This document shows positions 1 through 8,622 of a DNA stretch of 64,000 bases, piece by piece. The position numbers and the translations under genes are program-made. Every line of letters starts with the position of its first letter. Position 1 is the stretch's first letter. The DNA lies in assembly GCA_001801025.1 (NCBI GenBank), contig MGWO01000003.1, forward strand, positions 190,201-254,200, written 5' to 3'. A model generated the notes under the pieces. That model saw nothing but the letters and a program-made list of their open reading frames with translations, was not told the origin of the DNA and searched no databases. The stretch is from Gallionellales bacterium GWA2_54_124. GTDB lineage: Bacteria > Pseudomonadota > Gammaproteobacteria > Burkholderiales > Gallionellaceae.

Positions 1-45
1 CAGGGGCGTCGAATGGTGTTCAAGGAGCAGGATAATAACGTATGA
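1..45 (+). CDS. possible 3' end of an upstream gene (partial)
   Basis: Reading from base 1, one frame runs 14 codons to a TGA whose last bases overlap the ATG of the next gene (ATGA), a typical translational-coupling arrangement. Too little is present to recognise the product, and the other frames cannot be excluded. Confidence 0.3.
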   Translation, partial: QGRRMVFKEQDNNV

Positions 46-314
46 AAATTTCGAGTGTGAATGCCTTTATTTACCGGCGCATGCCGACGATCGAAATGAT
101 CGGCGTATTGATGCGTATATTTAGTTTTTCTCTGGTTAGCTGGTTGGGGCCGGCGAGTCCGTTTATGTTTGTCTGGACCTTCAATACGATTGATGCGGTG
201 ATATTGACCTGGTGCTCGTTACTTAAGCGGGACAGAGCTTATATTACGCTCAATATGTTCTGGATCATGGTGGGGGTGGTTGGTATTTTCAGAGCGGGTG
301 GATTCATTCACTAG
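42..314 (+). CDS. small hydrophobic membrane protein, unknown function
   Basis: A 90-residue protein of unknown function. It has a good ribosome site (AAGGAG about 13 bases before the ATG) and overlaps the putative upstream stop by ATGA. Three hydrophobic stretches are visible, around residues 17-38 (a GVLMRIFSFSLVSWLG region), 40-60 (PFMFVWTFNTIDAVILTWCSL) and 68-88 (ITLNMFWIMVGVVGIF), so it is probably an inner-membrane protein. The layout of short helices with little soluble sequence gives no enzymatic clue. I do not recognise the family. The ATGA overlap suggests it is co-expressed with whatever lies upstream of the window. Confidence 0.6.
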   Translation: MKISSVNAFIYRRMPTIEMIGVLMRIFSFSLVSWLGPASPFMFVWTFNTIDAVILTWCSLLKRDRAYITLNMFWIMVGVVGIFRAGGFIH

Positions 315-471
315 TATCGTCCTCCGCACCCAGATCGCGAATGATCTCCACCAGCTTGGGCAGGATGCGCTGCAAACGGGAATTCACCACCGCCTGCTGG
401 ATGATGCCGCCGTCCAGTTTGAGGTATTCAGGCGACAGCATCCCAAGAAACTGCACACCAAACCCTCCGGA
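304..471 (-). pseudogene. decayed fragment of an EAL (cyclic-di-GMP phosphodiesterase) domain
   Basis: On the minus strand a short reading frame without a start codon, bounded by TAA upstream and TGA downstream, encodes about 55 residues. They contain FGVQFLGMLSPEYLKLDGG followed by a helix ending in RDLGAE. This matches the part of EAL domains just after the DDFG motif (FG..., YLK-D-G, then L..I...LGA.) but stops before the conserved EGVE motif. The rest of the domain is missing on both sides. It therefore looks like a gene remnant left by a deletion. The identification is by motif reading only. Confidence 0.5.
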
Positions 472-557
472 TTATTGATTCTCAATGCATGTTCATCAAG
501 GTCGTGGAACAGGTTGTTGCGCAGCATGAGTTTTAATTCGGCGAGTTGGTGTGACAT
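387..557 (-). CDS. short ORF downstream of sbp, doubtful
   Basis: An ATG nine bases after the sbp stop opens a 56-codon frame starting MSHQLAELKLMLRNNL. It has no clear ribosome site. The first 30 residues look protein-like (amphipathic), but the second half runs out of frame across the EAL remnant and ends at a random stop. It may be the surviving 5' end of a gene that was joined to the EAL fragment by deletion. I do not recognise it and would not count it as a functional gene. Confidence 0.2.
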
Positions 558-566
558 GGCGATCGC

Positions 567-1580
567 CTATTTTTTCGTGTAGATCTGATCGAACACACCG
601 CCGTCGGAAAAATGCGCCTTCTGCGTCTTGGTCCAGCCGCCGAAGGTGTCATCGATGTTGATCAGGTTAAGTTTAGGGAAGCGTTTTGCGTATTTAGCCG
701 CCACTTTGGCATCGGTCGGGCGATAGAAATTCTTTGCGGCGATTTCCTGACCTTCCGGTGAATACAGGTATTGCAGATACGCTTCGGCGACTTTGCGGGT
801 GCCGTGCTTGTCAGCGTACTTATCCACTACAGTGACAGGCGGTTCAGCCAGAATGCTCAGACTTGGGAAGACCACTTCAAACTTGTCTTCGCCAAACTCC
901 TTCTTGACCAGATAGGCTTCGTTTTCCCAGGTAATCAGCACATCGCCGATTTCACGTTCGGAGAAGGTGACGGTCGAACCGCGTGCCCCGGAATCAAGAA
1001 CCGGCACATTGCCGTATAACTTGGCAACAAACGCTTGTGCTTTTGCCTGATCGTTGCCGTTTTTCTTTAAGCCGTACCCTAAGGCCGCCAGATAGTTCCA
1101 GCGCGCCCCCCCTGAGGTCTTTGGATTTGGTGTAATCACTGCAACGCCCGGTTTTACCAGATCGCTCCAGTCCTTGATGTTTTTGGGGTTGCCACGGCGC
1201 ACCAGCAATACGATGGTTGAGGTATAGGGCGTACTGTTGAGTTTTAAGCGTTTTTGCCAGTCGGCCGGTACCAGGTTGGCTTTGTCGTGCAGCGCATCGA
1301 TGTCGGCGGCCAAGGCGAGAGTTGCCACATCGGCTTCCAGTCCGTCGATGATGGAGCGCGCCTGTTTGCCTGAACCGCCGTGGGAAGCTTTAACCGTGAC
1401 ATTGTCGCCGGTCTTGCCCTTCCAGTATTTGGCAAAAGCGGTGTTGTATTCCTGATACAACTCGCGGGTCGGATCGTAGGATGCGTTGAGCAGGCTGACG
1501 TCGGCAGCCAGTGCGTTTGCCGACAATGCCAGAACGAATGAACCTGCAAACAGCGCAGTGGTGATTTTTGATAATTTCAT
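567..1580 (-). CDS. sbp: sulfate ABC transporter periplasmic substrate-binding protein
   Basis: Periplasmic binding protein of the Sbp/CysP family that captures sulfate (or thiosulfate) for an ABC importer. The 337-residue length fits the family. Residues 1-25 form a signal peptide ending in ANALA, and the mature part begins [17 protein letters not shown], the typical start of this family. Family hallmarks seen are [12 protein letters not shown] near residue 65 (anion-binding loop), the [15 protein letters not shown] block near 150 and the SPEGQ...FYRP stretch near 280. AGGAG lies five bases before the ATG. No cysT/cysW/cysA permease or ATPase genes follow; instead there is a gene remnant, so the partner transporter must be elsewhere or lost. 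A receiver-less winged-helix regulator precedes it in the same direction. Confidence 0.93.
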   Translation of the reverse strand: MKLSKITTALFAGSFVLALSANALAADVSLLNASYDPTRELYQEYNTAFAKYWKGKTGDNVTVKASHGGSGKQARSIIDGLEADVATLALAADIDALHDKANLVPADWQKRLKLNSTPYTSTIVLLVRRGNPKNIKDWSDLVKPGVAVITPNPKTSGGARWNYLAALGYGLKKNGNDQAKAQAFVAKLYGNVPVLDSGARGSTVTFSEREIGDVLITWENEAYLVKKEFGEDKFEVVFPSLSILAEPPVTVVDKYADKHGTRKVAEAYLQYLYSPEGQEIAAKNFYRPTDAKVAAKYAKRFPKLNLINIDDTFGGWTKTQKAHFSDGGVFDQIYTKK

Positions 1581-1598
1581 GTTAGCTCCTGTATTAAA

Positions 1599-1937
1599 TT
1601 AAAAAATTTGTGTAGGTGAAAAACGGTAGCCGCGGGCGGGTGCTGTCTGTATCCAGCGATCCATACCGAAGGGGTGCAACGACATACGCAAACGGCGGAT
1701 ATGAACATCGATGGTGCGCTCACCGATACAGCCTGCCCCCAGTTTTTCCAGCAATTGGGCGCGGGTCTGAACCCTGCCCGTCTGGCGCATCAATTGTCCG
1801 AGCAAACGAAATTCAGCAGGACGCAGTAAAACAGGTATGCCTGCTGCTGTTACCCGATACGTTTCATTCGACCAGTGCAAATCGCCTGCGATAATGCTAT
1901 ACGGTTCTGTTCCGGCCGATTTCCGTAATGCAGTCAT
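1599..1937 (-). CDS. OmpR/PhoB-type winged-helix DNA-binding protein without receiver domain
   Basis: About 112 residues if started at the ATG at 1937, which has AAGGAA eight bases upstream; the frame remains open further upstream but without a better start. Nearly the whole protein is a C-terminal OmpR/PhoB winged helix: VLLRPAEFRLLGQLMRQTGRVQTR, then a recognition-helix region with RTIDVHIRRLRMSL and the wing ending in ARGYRF. There is no phosphoacceptor receiver domain, so activity is probably controlled by abundance or another partner. It lies directly upstream of sbp in the same direction (18-base gap), so it may be co-transcribed with and regulate that gene; this is inference. The regulated signal is unknown. 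Confidence 0.75.
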   Translation of the reverse strand: MTALRKSAGTEPYSIIAGDLHWSNETYRVTAAGIPVLLRPAEFRLLGQLMRQTGRVQTRAQLLEKLGAGCIGERTIDVHIRRLRMSLHPFGMDRWIQTAPARGYRFSPTQIF

Positions 1938-2195
1938 TGTTTGAGTTCCTTGCCGATTGCTGATGGAGTGCATCCTAACGAGTTGGTCCCGCTGCGCGAA
2001 CCAATTAAAATTTGATTGCTTAGCTGATTTTTGAATATGCGGCAGGCGGCCGGGAAATTTTCTGAGCAAGGTGGTGTCCTGCTGTTCAGTCGGTTTGGCC
2101 GATGGTGTATGATGTTTTCTTGTTGGTTTTTACCAATTTATGCCGGTGTGCAAAGCGTGCCGGATCAGCAGTGATTACCTACCGGAGCGTTTGAA

Positions 2196-3803
2196 TTGGC
2201 GACTGTTAACAAGGTTTCAGACAAGTGGGTGCTGGTCATCGACGATATGGAAGGGATGCGTTCGCAGTTGCGCATGTCCTTGTCGAGTTCAGGTTTTGCC
2301 AAGCTGCATGTGGTGGGCAGCATCAAGGAGGCGCTGGAACGTCTGGCCGCTAATCACTACGATGTGATCCTGTGCGATTACTCGCTGGGCGACAGTACCG
2401 ATGGCCAGCAATTTCTCGAATATCTGCGCACCAATGATCTGATCGGGCGCAATACTATTTTCGTCATGATTACTGCCGAGCAGTCATATGCGAAGGTGGT
2501 TGCCGCATCCGAATGCGCACCGGACGATTATCTGCTCAAGCCTTTTACGTCGGCGCAATTCACCACCCGTCTTGAGAAACTGCTGGAGCGTCAGGAGTAT
2601 TTTCGCGCGATCGATCAGGCGGCCGACAAGAAAAACTGGTCGAAAATGATCGCAGAATGCGACAAGCTGTTAGCCGGTCGGGACAAGCATTACTTTGATC
2701 TGTGCAAGATCAAGGGCGTGGCGCTGGTGCGCAACGAGCAGGTGCAGCAGGCAGCGGATCTGTACCGGGAAATTATTGCCTTGCGTCCGTTAGGCTGGGC
2801 GCGGCTGGGGCTGGCGCGTGCGCTGGCCAGATTGGGTAAACGGGGAGAGGCGATCGACTTGCTGCGGGAAATTCTGGTTGAGACCCCGCAGTTTATGGCG
2901 GCTTATGATTTTTTAGGCAAGCTGATGGCCGAATCCGGCGACAAAAAAGGCGCGCTGGACGTCTTGCAACAGGCCAGAACCATTTCGCCCGGCACCATGA
3001 GCCGCATACGCGAGTTGAGTACGCTGGCGGTGAGCACGGGGCAGCCTGAAATTGCCGAACAAGTCATGCGCGAGACGCTGATCAAGCATAAATATTCTCC
3101 GGTGCGTCAGGCCAATGATTACGTAGTGTTGTCGCGCGCGCTGACCGATCAGGGCAAGACGGCGGATGCGCTGAGCGTTGTGCAGGATGCCCGAAAAAGC
3201 TTTACTGACAGCCACAGCAACGTGGTGCTCTCTGTCACCGAAAGCTCGGTGCACCGCGCCGCTGGCAACGAAGAACTGGCGCATGCCGCGCTGGAGCAAG
3301 CGATGAACAGCGGCGAGATGGGCAGTTTTTCGGCTGATGCGCTCGTTGCGCTGGCTGATGCTTGTTTTTCGCTGGGAAAATCTGAAGACGCCACCCGGTT
3401 GCTGCACCATGCGGTGCAAAATCATCACGAGAGCGATGAAATCAAGGGCAAGGTACACGCCGTGCTGGTTGCAGCCGGAAAAGATGCTTCTGAGGCCTCT
3501 GCGCTGATTGAAGCGAGTGCGGGCGAGGTGATTGCACTGAACAATGAGGGAGTACGGCACGCACAGGCAGGTCAGCTGGATGAGGCGGTCACTTTGCTCA
3601 GCGAGGCGGCCAACCGGCTGCCGAACAACTTGCAGATTCTGGGAAATGCAGCGCTGGTGATTGCGCTCGATCTGGTTCGTAACGGGCGTGACCCTGCAAA
3701 ACTGGCCGCGTGTCTGGGTTACCGTGAAGCGCTGATCAAAAAATCACCAAATCATGCCAAGCTCGAGCAAATCGACGGCATGCTCAAACAACTCAAGTCC
3801 TGA
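2196..3803 (+). CDS. response regulator with C-terminal TPR domain
   Basis: 535 residues. Residues 10-130 form a receiver domain: VLVIDDMEG with acidic D16/D17, the phospho-acceptor D61 in VILCDYSLGD, T93 in MITAEQ and K115 in DDYLLKPFT. The remaining 400 residues are helical repeats resembling tetratricopeptides (for example LGWARLGLARALARLGKRGEA and FLGKLMAESGDKKGALDVL), a scaffold for protein-protein contacts, with no DNA-binding or enzymatic domain visible. The start appears to be TTG at 2196 with GGAG nine bases upstream; no better in-frame start exists. The next gene, 11 bases downstream, is a small histidine kinase, so the two likely form a phosphorelay whose output is a protein interaction. 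The cellular role is unknown. Confidence 0.8.
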   Translation: MATVNKVSDKWVLVIDDMEGMRSQLRMSLSSSGFAKLHVVGSIKEALERLAANHYDVILCDYSLGDSTDGQQFLEYLRTNDLIGRNTIFVMITAEQSYAKVVAASECAPDDYLLKPFTSAQFTTRLEKLLERQEYFRAIDQAADKKNWSKMIAECDKLLAGRDKHYFDLCKIKGVALVRNEQVQQAADLYREIIALRPLGWARLGLARALARLGKRGEAIDLLREILVETPQFMAAYDFLGKLMAESGDKKGALDVLQQARTISPGTMSRIRELSTLAVSTGQPEIAEQVMRETLIKHKYSPVRQANDYVVLSRALTDQGKTADALSVVQDARKSFTDSHSNVVLSVTESSVHRAAGNEELAHAALEQAMNSGEMGSFSADALVALADACFSLGKSEDATRLLHHAVQNHHESDEIKGKVHAVLVAAGKDASEASALIEASAGEVIALNNEGVRHAQAGQLDEAVTLLSEAANRLPNNLQILGNAALVIALDLVRNGRDPAKLAACLGYREALIKKSPNHAKLEQIDGMLKQLKS

Positions 3804-3814
3804 CCGGAGGAAAT

Positions 3815-4429
3815 ATGAACGATCTGGCCGCGGCTGTGATGCATGACGTGAAAAATCAGCTGGCTGAGCTGGCGTTGCGTTTAAAAAAACGCGGTGATGC
3901 GCGTGCCGAGATGGATATTGCGATGAATGCCTCGCGTCGCCTGACGGAGATGCTGCTGCTGGGGCGCGAAGAGAGCAATCAGCTGTGGGTCAATGCCGAT
4001 ACGGTTAATCCGGCTGACTTTCTGGAGGTGCTGGCAGCGGAGTATGCCGAGCTGTTTCCGGATATCGGAATTCAGATCGATGTGGCGCGCGCGCCTGATT
4101 GCGTGTTTTTCGATGATGCGCTGGTGCGTTTGGCGTTGGGCAATGCGCTGCATAACGCCTGTCGTTATGCCCGGGAAAAAGTCACACTCGCCGCATTTCA
4201 GCAGAACGATCTTTTGTTTCTTGAGGTGAGAGATGACGGTGCGGGATTTCCGGACAGCGTGTTAAGTTCCGGCGGCCGGCTGCCTGCTTCTGTCACGGGT
4301 TCCGGTACGGGCTTAGGGTTGTATCTGGCACAAAAAATTGCCGCCCTGCATAAACTGGGCGACCGTCACGGCTATATTGAACTTTGCAACGGCGCACAGG
4401 GCGGAATTTTTCGCATCGCGCTGCCGTAG
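3815..4429 (+). CDS. small soluble sensor histidine kinase
   Basis: 204 residues, comprising only a kinase core. The phosphoacceptor H10 lies in MHDVKNQLAEL, the N box is NALHNACRYA, the G1 box DDGAGFP and the G2 box GSGTGLGLYLAQKI. There is no transmembrane helix and no recognisable input domain, so it is cytoplasmic and must receive its signal through a partner. GGAGG seven bases before the ATG gives a strong start. It follows the TPR response regulator by 11 bases and is its likely kinase or phosphatase. The H box so close to the N-terminus is unusual; the dimerisation helix pair is short but complete enough to function. Confidence 0.8.
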   Translation: MNDLAAAVMHDVKNQLAELALRLKKRGDARAEMDIAMNASRRLTEMLLLGREESNQLWVNADTVNPADFLEVLAAEYAELFPDIGIQIDVARAPDCVFFDDALVRLALGNALHNACRYAREKVTLAAFQQNDLLFLEVRDDGAGFPDSVLSSGGRLPASVTGSGTGLGLYLAQKIAALHKLGDRHGYIELCNGAQGGIFRIALP

Positions 4430-4448
4430 CGGAAGTATCCGCTACGGC
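4423..4448. terminator. 11-bp inverted repeat between convergent genes, probable bidirectional terminator
   Basis: GCCGTAGCGGA, a four-base loop AGTA and TCCGCTACGGC form a perfect 11-bp stem that includes the stop codon of the kinase gene. It sits between the convergent kinase and topA genes. A T run starts at about 4463 on the plus strand, a little distant for a classical intrinsic terminator. Confidence 0.5.
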
Positions 4449-4457
4449 GTCAGCAGA

Positions 4458-7058
4458 TCAGGCTTTTTTTGCGGCAGCTTTAGGTTTAGAGGCCGCTTTG
4501 GGCTTGGCTGCAGCTTTAGGTTTTGCTTCTGCCTTGGCTGCAGCTTTGGGGGCGGACTTCGGTTTAGCTGCTGCCTTGGGTTTTGCCGCTGCTTTAGGCT
4601 TAGCCGCCGATTTTCTGGCAGGTTTGGTGTCACCCTTAGCCGCTTTCGCCGCAATCAATTCGAGTGCCTGCTCCAGCGTGATGTCATCGGGCGACACATC
4701 TTTTGGCAAAGTCGCATTGATTTTGCCGTGACGTGCGTAAGGACCGTAGCGTCCACTGCAAATTTCGACGGTCGTCTTGTCCACCGGATGATCGCCCAGC
4801 GTGCGTAACACGGTGTTGCCATCCTTGGCTTGCGCGAGCAACTCGACTGCACGGTCTAGGGTCACATCGAAGATGCTGTCGGTACGCGGTATCGATTTGA
4901 ACTTGCCGTCGTGGCCGATGTAAGGCCCGAAACGGCCGATGTTGACGATGACCTTTTTGTTCGTTTCAGGATGGAGCCCCAAGTCTTTCGGCAGCGAGAG
5001 CAGTTTCAGGGCGCTGTCCAGATCCGCCTGATCAACACTCATTTCTTTGGGCCATGACACGCGCTTCGGCTTAGCCTTTTCGCCTTCGATGACTTCACCC
5101 AGCTGTACATAGTGGCCGTAAGGGCCGCGCAACAGCAGCACGGCTTGCGCCGTCTCCGGATGCACACCCAGTTCAACGCGTACCTCTTCCTGAGTCTCTC
5201 CGCCTACGCTGCGTTTGTATTTGCACTCCGGATAGTTGGTGCAGCTGATGAAGCTGCCGTAGCGGCTCAATTTTTTGGCCAGCGGCTTGCCGCACTCGGG
5301 GCAGGCCTCATCGAGCAATTCCTGCGGACGCTCGATGTTGGTTTTTTCCTTGATCAGCGCCGAAAATCCCTTCCAGAATTCGTCCATCACGCCGATCCAG
5401 TCGCGTTTTCCGTCCGAGACTTCATCGAGCTCGTCTTCTAACGAGGCGGTAAAGTTGTAATCGACGTAACGGGTGAAATGATCGGTCAGAAAGCGCGTGA
5501 CGACGCGACCCACATCGGTCGGCATGAAGCGTTTCTTGTCGAGAATGGCGTATTCACGGGTTTGCAGCGTGGAAATGATCGTGGCATAGGTTGACGGGCG
5601 ACCGATGCCGTATTCTTCAAGCGATTTGACCAGGCTCGCTTCGGTAAAGCGCGGCGGCGGCTGGGTGAAATGCTGTTCGCCGAACAGTTTGTCTACCGGC
5701 AAAATATCACCTTCGACGAGCGGCGGCAGGCGACTGCCTTGCTCTTCTTCGGCATCGTCCACGTCTTCCATGTAAACGCTGATGAAGCCGGGAAATACCA
5801 GCACCTGACCGTTGGCGCGGAACAGTGTGTCATCGCCGCCTAAACGGATGTCGGCACTGACCGTGTCATAGCGTGCGGCAGTCATCTGGCAGGCTAAAGT
5901 GCGCTTCCAGATCATCTCGTACAGCCGCGCCTGATCAACCGTCAGGCGGTCTTGCAAGCTGTCCGGGGTACGCACGATCGATGTCGGGCGGATCGCTTCG
6001 TGCGACTCCTGTGCATTTTTGGTCTTGCTTTTGTAAGCTGGGGGTGTGCCGGGCAGATAGTCGGATGAAAAATGGTCACCGATGTAGTTGCGGATTTCGG
6101 CAACGGCTTCGTTTGCGAGGCTAACCGAATCGGTACGCATATAGGAAATCAGACCGACGGTCTGGCCGCCGATATCTACGCCTTCATACAGCGATTGCGC
6201 GGTGCGCATGGTGCGTTCGGCTGACATGCCGAGCTTGCGGACGGCTTCCTGTTGCAAGGTTGACGTAGTGAAAGGGGCTGCGGCATAGCGCTGCTTGGCC
6301 TTTTTTTCAACTTTAACGACCTTAGGCGGCAGCTTTGCATCGTTCAGTTTGGCGTAAATCGCATCGTATTCGGACTGGCTGGCGATCGACAGTTGTTCGA
6401 GTTTCTTACCCTGATATTGAATCAGGCGTGCGGAAAACGGCTGGTGATTTTTCTGTGTGTCCAGATGTACCGACCAGTATTCCTGAGTTTTGAAAGCCTC
6501 AATTTGCAGTTCGCGCTCGACGATCAGGCGCAGCGCTGGGCTTTGTACACGCCCTGCCGACAAGCCGGGGCGTATCTTGCGCCACAACAGCGGCGACAGA
6601 TTAAAGCCCACCAGATAATCGAGGGCGCGCCGCGCCTGCTGTGCATTGACCAGCGGCATTGCGATTTCACGAGGATTTGCGACGGCGGCCTGAACGGCCG
6701 ATTGCGTGATTTCATAGAACACCACGCGCTTCATGTTTTTGCCCTTAAACCCCCTCTTGGCTTTGAGCAGTTCCGCGATGTGCCAGGCAATCGCCTCCCC
6801 TTCGCGGTCCGGATCGGGTGCGAGCAGGATGTTGTCAGCGCTTGCTGCCGCCTTGGCAATTGCATCCATGTGTTTGCTGTTGCGCGCGATGGTCTCGTAG
6901 TTCATCGCAAAGCCGTTTTCGGTATCGACGGCGCCGGTTTTGGGAACAAGATCCCGTACGTGTCCGTAGGAGGCGAGTACCTCGTAATCATTGCCCAGAT
7001 ATTTCTTGAGCGTTTTGGCCTTGGCCGGAGATTCGACGATGAGAAGATTGATTGCCAT
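4458..7058 (-). CDS. topA: DNA topoisomerase I
   Basis: Type IA topoisomerase that relaxes negative supercoils. The 866 residues show a TOPRIM domain at the N-terminus (LLIVESPAKAKTL, with PDPDREGEAIAWH near residue 81), catalytic Y306 in ISYMRTDS, and one four-cysteine zinc ribbon (CPECGKPL...SCTNYPECKYK). These are followed by three topoisomerase C-terminal repeats, each with a GxYGxY-like core (RGPYGHY, IGRFGPY, SGRYGPYARHG). The final 55 residues are a low-complexity tail of repeated lysine, alanine and proline units (AAKPKAAAKPK type), probably a flexible DNA-binding extension. The zinc-ribbon number is lower than in the E. coli enzyme. The gene follows smg with a nine-base gap, a common betaproteobacterial arrangement. 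Confidence 0.97.
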   Translation of the reverse strand: MAINLLIVESPAKAKTLKKYLGNDYEVLASYGHVRDLVPKTGAVDTENGFAMNYETIARNSKHMDAIAKAAASADNILLAPDPDREGEAIAWHIAELLKAKRGFKGKNMKRVVFYEITQSAVQAAVANPREIAMPLVNAQQARRALDYLVGFNLSPLLWRKIRPGLSAGRVQSPALRLIVERELQIEAFKTQEYWSVHLDTQKNHQPFSARLIQYQGKKLEQLSIASQSEYDAIYAKLNDAKLPPKVVKVEKKAKQRYAAAPFTTSTLQQEAVRKLGMSAERTMRTAQSLYEGVDIGGQTVGLISYMRTDSVSLANEAVAEIRNYIGDHFSSDYLPGTPPAYKSKTKNAQESHEAIRPTSIVRTPDSLQDRLTVDQARLYEMIWKRTLACQMTAARYDTVSADIRLGGDDTLFRANGQVLVFPGFISVYMEDVDDAEEEQGSRLPPLVEGDILPVDKLFGEQHFTQPPPRFTEASLVKSLEEYGIGRPSTYATIISTLQTREYAILDKKRFMPTDVGRVVTRFLTDHFTRYVDYNFTASLEDELDEVSDGKRDWIGVMDEFWKGFSALIKEKTNIERPQELLDEACPECGKPLAKKLSRYGSFISCTNYPECKYKRSVGGETQEEVRVELGVHPETAQAVLLLRGPYGHYVQLGEVIEGEKAKPKRVSWPKEMSVDQADLDSALKLLSLPKDLGLHPETNKKVIVNIGRFGPYIGHDGKFKSIPRTDSIFDVTLDRAVELLAQAKDGNTVLRTLGDHPVDKTTVEICSGRYGPYARHGKINATLPKDVSPDDITLEQALELIAAKAAKGDTKPARKSAAKPKAAAKPKAAAKPKSAPKAAAKAEAKPKAAAKPKAASKPKAAAKKA

Positions 7059-7067
7059 GCGTGGTGT

Positions 7068-7523
7068 TTAGTGTAATTGAGTGGAAGTGATCGGGACGAG
7101 CAACTCTTCGACCAGCAGCGGGCTTAAGTCATGGTGACGATCCCACAGCACGATCAGCATGATCAGTTTGAGCTTGTCCAGCCCTAAGTCTTTTTGTTGC
7201 AGCGCCAGCGCGCGATCGATGATGATCTCGCGTTCGATGGACGTAATCATCTTTTGTTGTTCGGCGAACAGCAGGAACTGGCGCGCCTCGGCGCCGATCA
7301 GGGAAAATTCCAGTTCGGCAAAAAACCGCATTCCGGAATGCGCCAGAACCACAGGATAGCTGTCGGAATTTTGTTCGCGCAACGCGGACAGCCAACTCAG
7401 TGCTTCGTCGATGTCCTCGCCCTCAAAACCGGCAGCAGAAAGTTTGCGCGATAGCTTATCCGGTGCCGGATAGCTGCCCGCATCGATATAGCTTTCAAAC
7501 AGGTACATCAGGATTTCGAACAT
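7068..7523 (-). CDS. smg: Smg family protein (DUF494)
   Basis: 151 residues beginning MFEILMYLFESYID, the signature opening of the Smg/DUF494 family, which lies next to dprA and topA in many beta- and gammaproteobacteria. The biochemical role of Smg is not established. The sequence is helical with a hydrophobic C-terminal half (KLKLIMLIVLWDRH). It is placed between dprA and topA on the same strand with short gaps, so it is probably in one operon with them. Length and start agree with the family. Confidence 0.92.
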   Translation of the reverse strand: MFEILMYLFESYIDAGSYPAPDKLSRKLSAAGFEGEDIDEALSWLSALREQNSDSYPVVLAHSGMRFFAELEFSLIGAEARQFLLFAEQQKMITSIEREIIIDRALALQQKDLGLDKLKLIMLIVLWDRHHDLSPLLVEELLVPITSTQLH

Positions 7524-7536
7524 AATATTTAAGTCT

Positions 7537-8620
7537 TTAATGTATGCGTTGGAACAAACCGCCGGGAAGTGTTGCTATGCAACCTTCCAGTTCAAGCGTT
7601 AACAGCATGGCGGATAGCTGGCTAACCGTCAAGCCGCTGCGCAAACAAAGCGCGTCGATACCGACCGGATCAAAGCCCATTTGTTCCAGTAAAGCGGTAT
7701 TCGGGGCCGGAGCGGATTTGGGTGCCTGAATAGGTAGGGGGGGGGAGTAATCCGGTTAATTCTTCCAGAATATCTTGTGCGGTTTCAACCAGTTTTGCAC
7801 CCTGTTTGATTAGTTTATGGCAACCCCGGCTTTGCGGGGAATGGATAGAACCCGGGATTGCAAACACATCCCTGCCCTGCTCCATCGCCTGACGCGCCGT
7901 GATCAGCGAGCCGCTCTGCAACGAGGCTTCAACCACCAGACAGCCGACACTCATGCCGCTGATCAGGCGGTTGCGTCTGGGGAAGTTGCCCGCCAGCGGC
8001 GGTGTGCCCAGCGGAAATTCAGAAATCAGCGCGCCCTCTTTGGCAAGCCAGTGTGCCAGATCCCGGTTGGCCGCCGGATACACCTTGTCGAGCCCTGTGC
8101 CAACCACGGCGATGCTGCTGCCTGCCCCGCGCAGCGCGCCTTTGTGTGCTGCGGCATCGATACCGTGGGCCATGCCGCTGATGATGCACAGCCCGGCATC
8201 ACTCAAAATATTGGCAAATTGCCCTGCATTGTCAATGCCCTGAGGTGTGGCATGACGGCTGCCGACGATAGCGAGCGACTTAGCATTCAACAAATCGCGA
8301 CGCCCTTTGACGTAGAGCAATATGGGCGGATCGATGATGTTGAAGAGTGCCTCCGGGTAGTCGCTGTCAGCGAGAGTCACAAGGTGATTTTGCTCGTCAG
8401 TCAGCCACAGAAGTGCGGTGTTGAGGGCATCATCGTTCGCGCCGTTACTTACCGCCTGCGCGATTTGGGGTTTAACCACGGATTTGAGGCGCTCGGACGG
8501 GGCTGCTAATACGGCTTCAGGAGAACCGAATTCGCGTAGCAGATGCCGTGCGCCCTCGCCCCCCAGTCCTCGAATCAGGCCCAGTGTCAGCCAAGCCTTG
8601 ATCGAGGTGTCACCGGGCAT
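7537..8620 (-). pseudogene. dprA: DNA-processing protein DprA/Smf, interrupted by a frameshift at a 9-base homopolymer
   Basis: DprA loads RecA on incoming single-stranded DNA during natural transformation. The Rossmann-like core is intact: AIVGSRHATPQG, ISGMAHGIDAAAHKGAL, VVGTGLDKVYPAANRDL and the SEFPLGTPP...NFPRRNRLISG block. The frame then runs through nine Cs on the coding strand (G run at 7737-7745) and stops after 316 codons at about 7670. In the next frame the conserved C-terminal winged helix continues without interruption to a TAA at 7537: LLEQMGFDPVGIDALCLRSG and ends LPGGLFQRIH. Removing one C restores a full-length protein of about 360 residues. This is either a sequencing error, a fresh mutation, or a slippage-based switch. 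The ATG lies two bases after the stop of the LysM gene. Confidence 0.9.
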
Positions 8621-8622
8621 GG

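Noticed and set aside
4458..4620. Repetitive DNA considered as a CRISPR-like or satellite array
   Set aside because: The repeats are in frame and encode the lysine/alanine-rich tail of TopA; there are no unique spacers.
7068..7670. Possibility that the out-of-frame dprA end is a separate small gene
   Set aside because: It continues the conserved DprA C-terminal domain exactly where the first frame breaks, so a frameshift is the better explanation.
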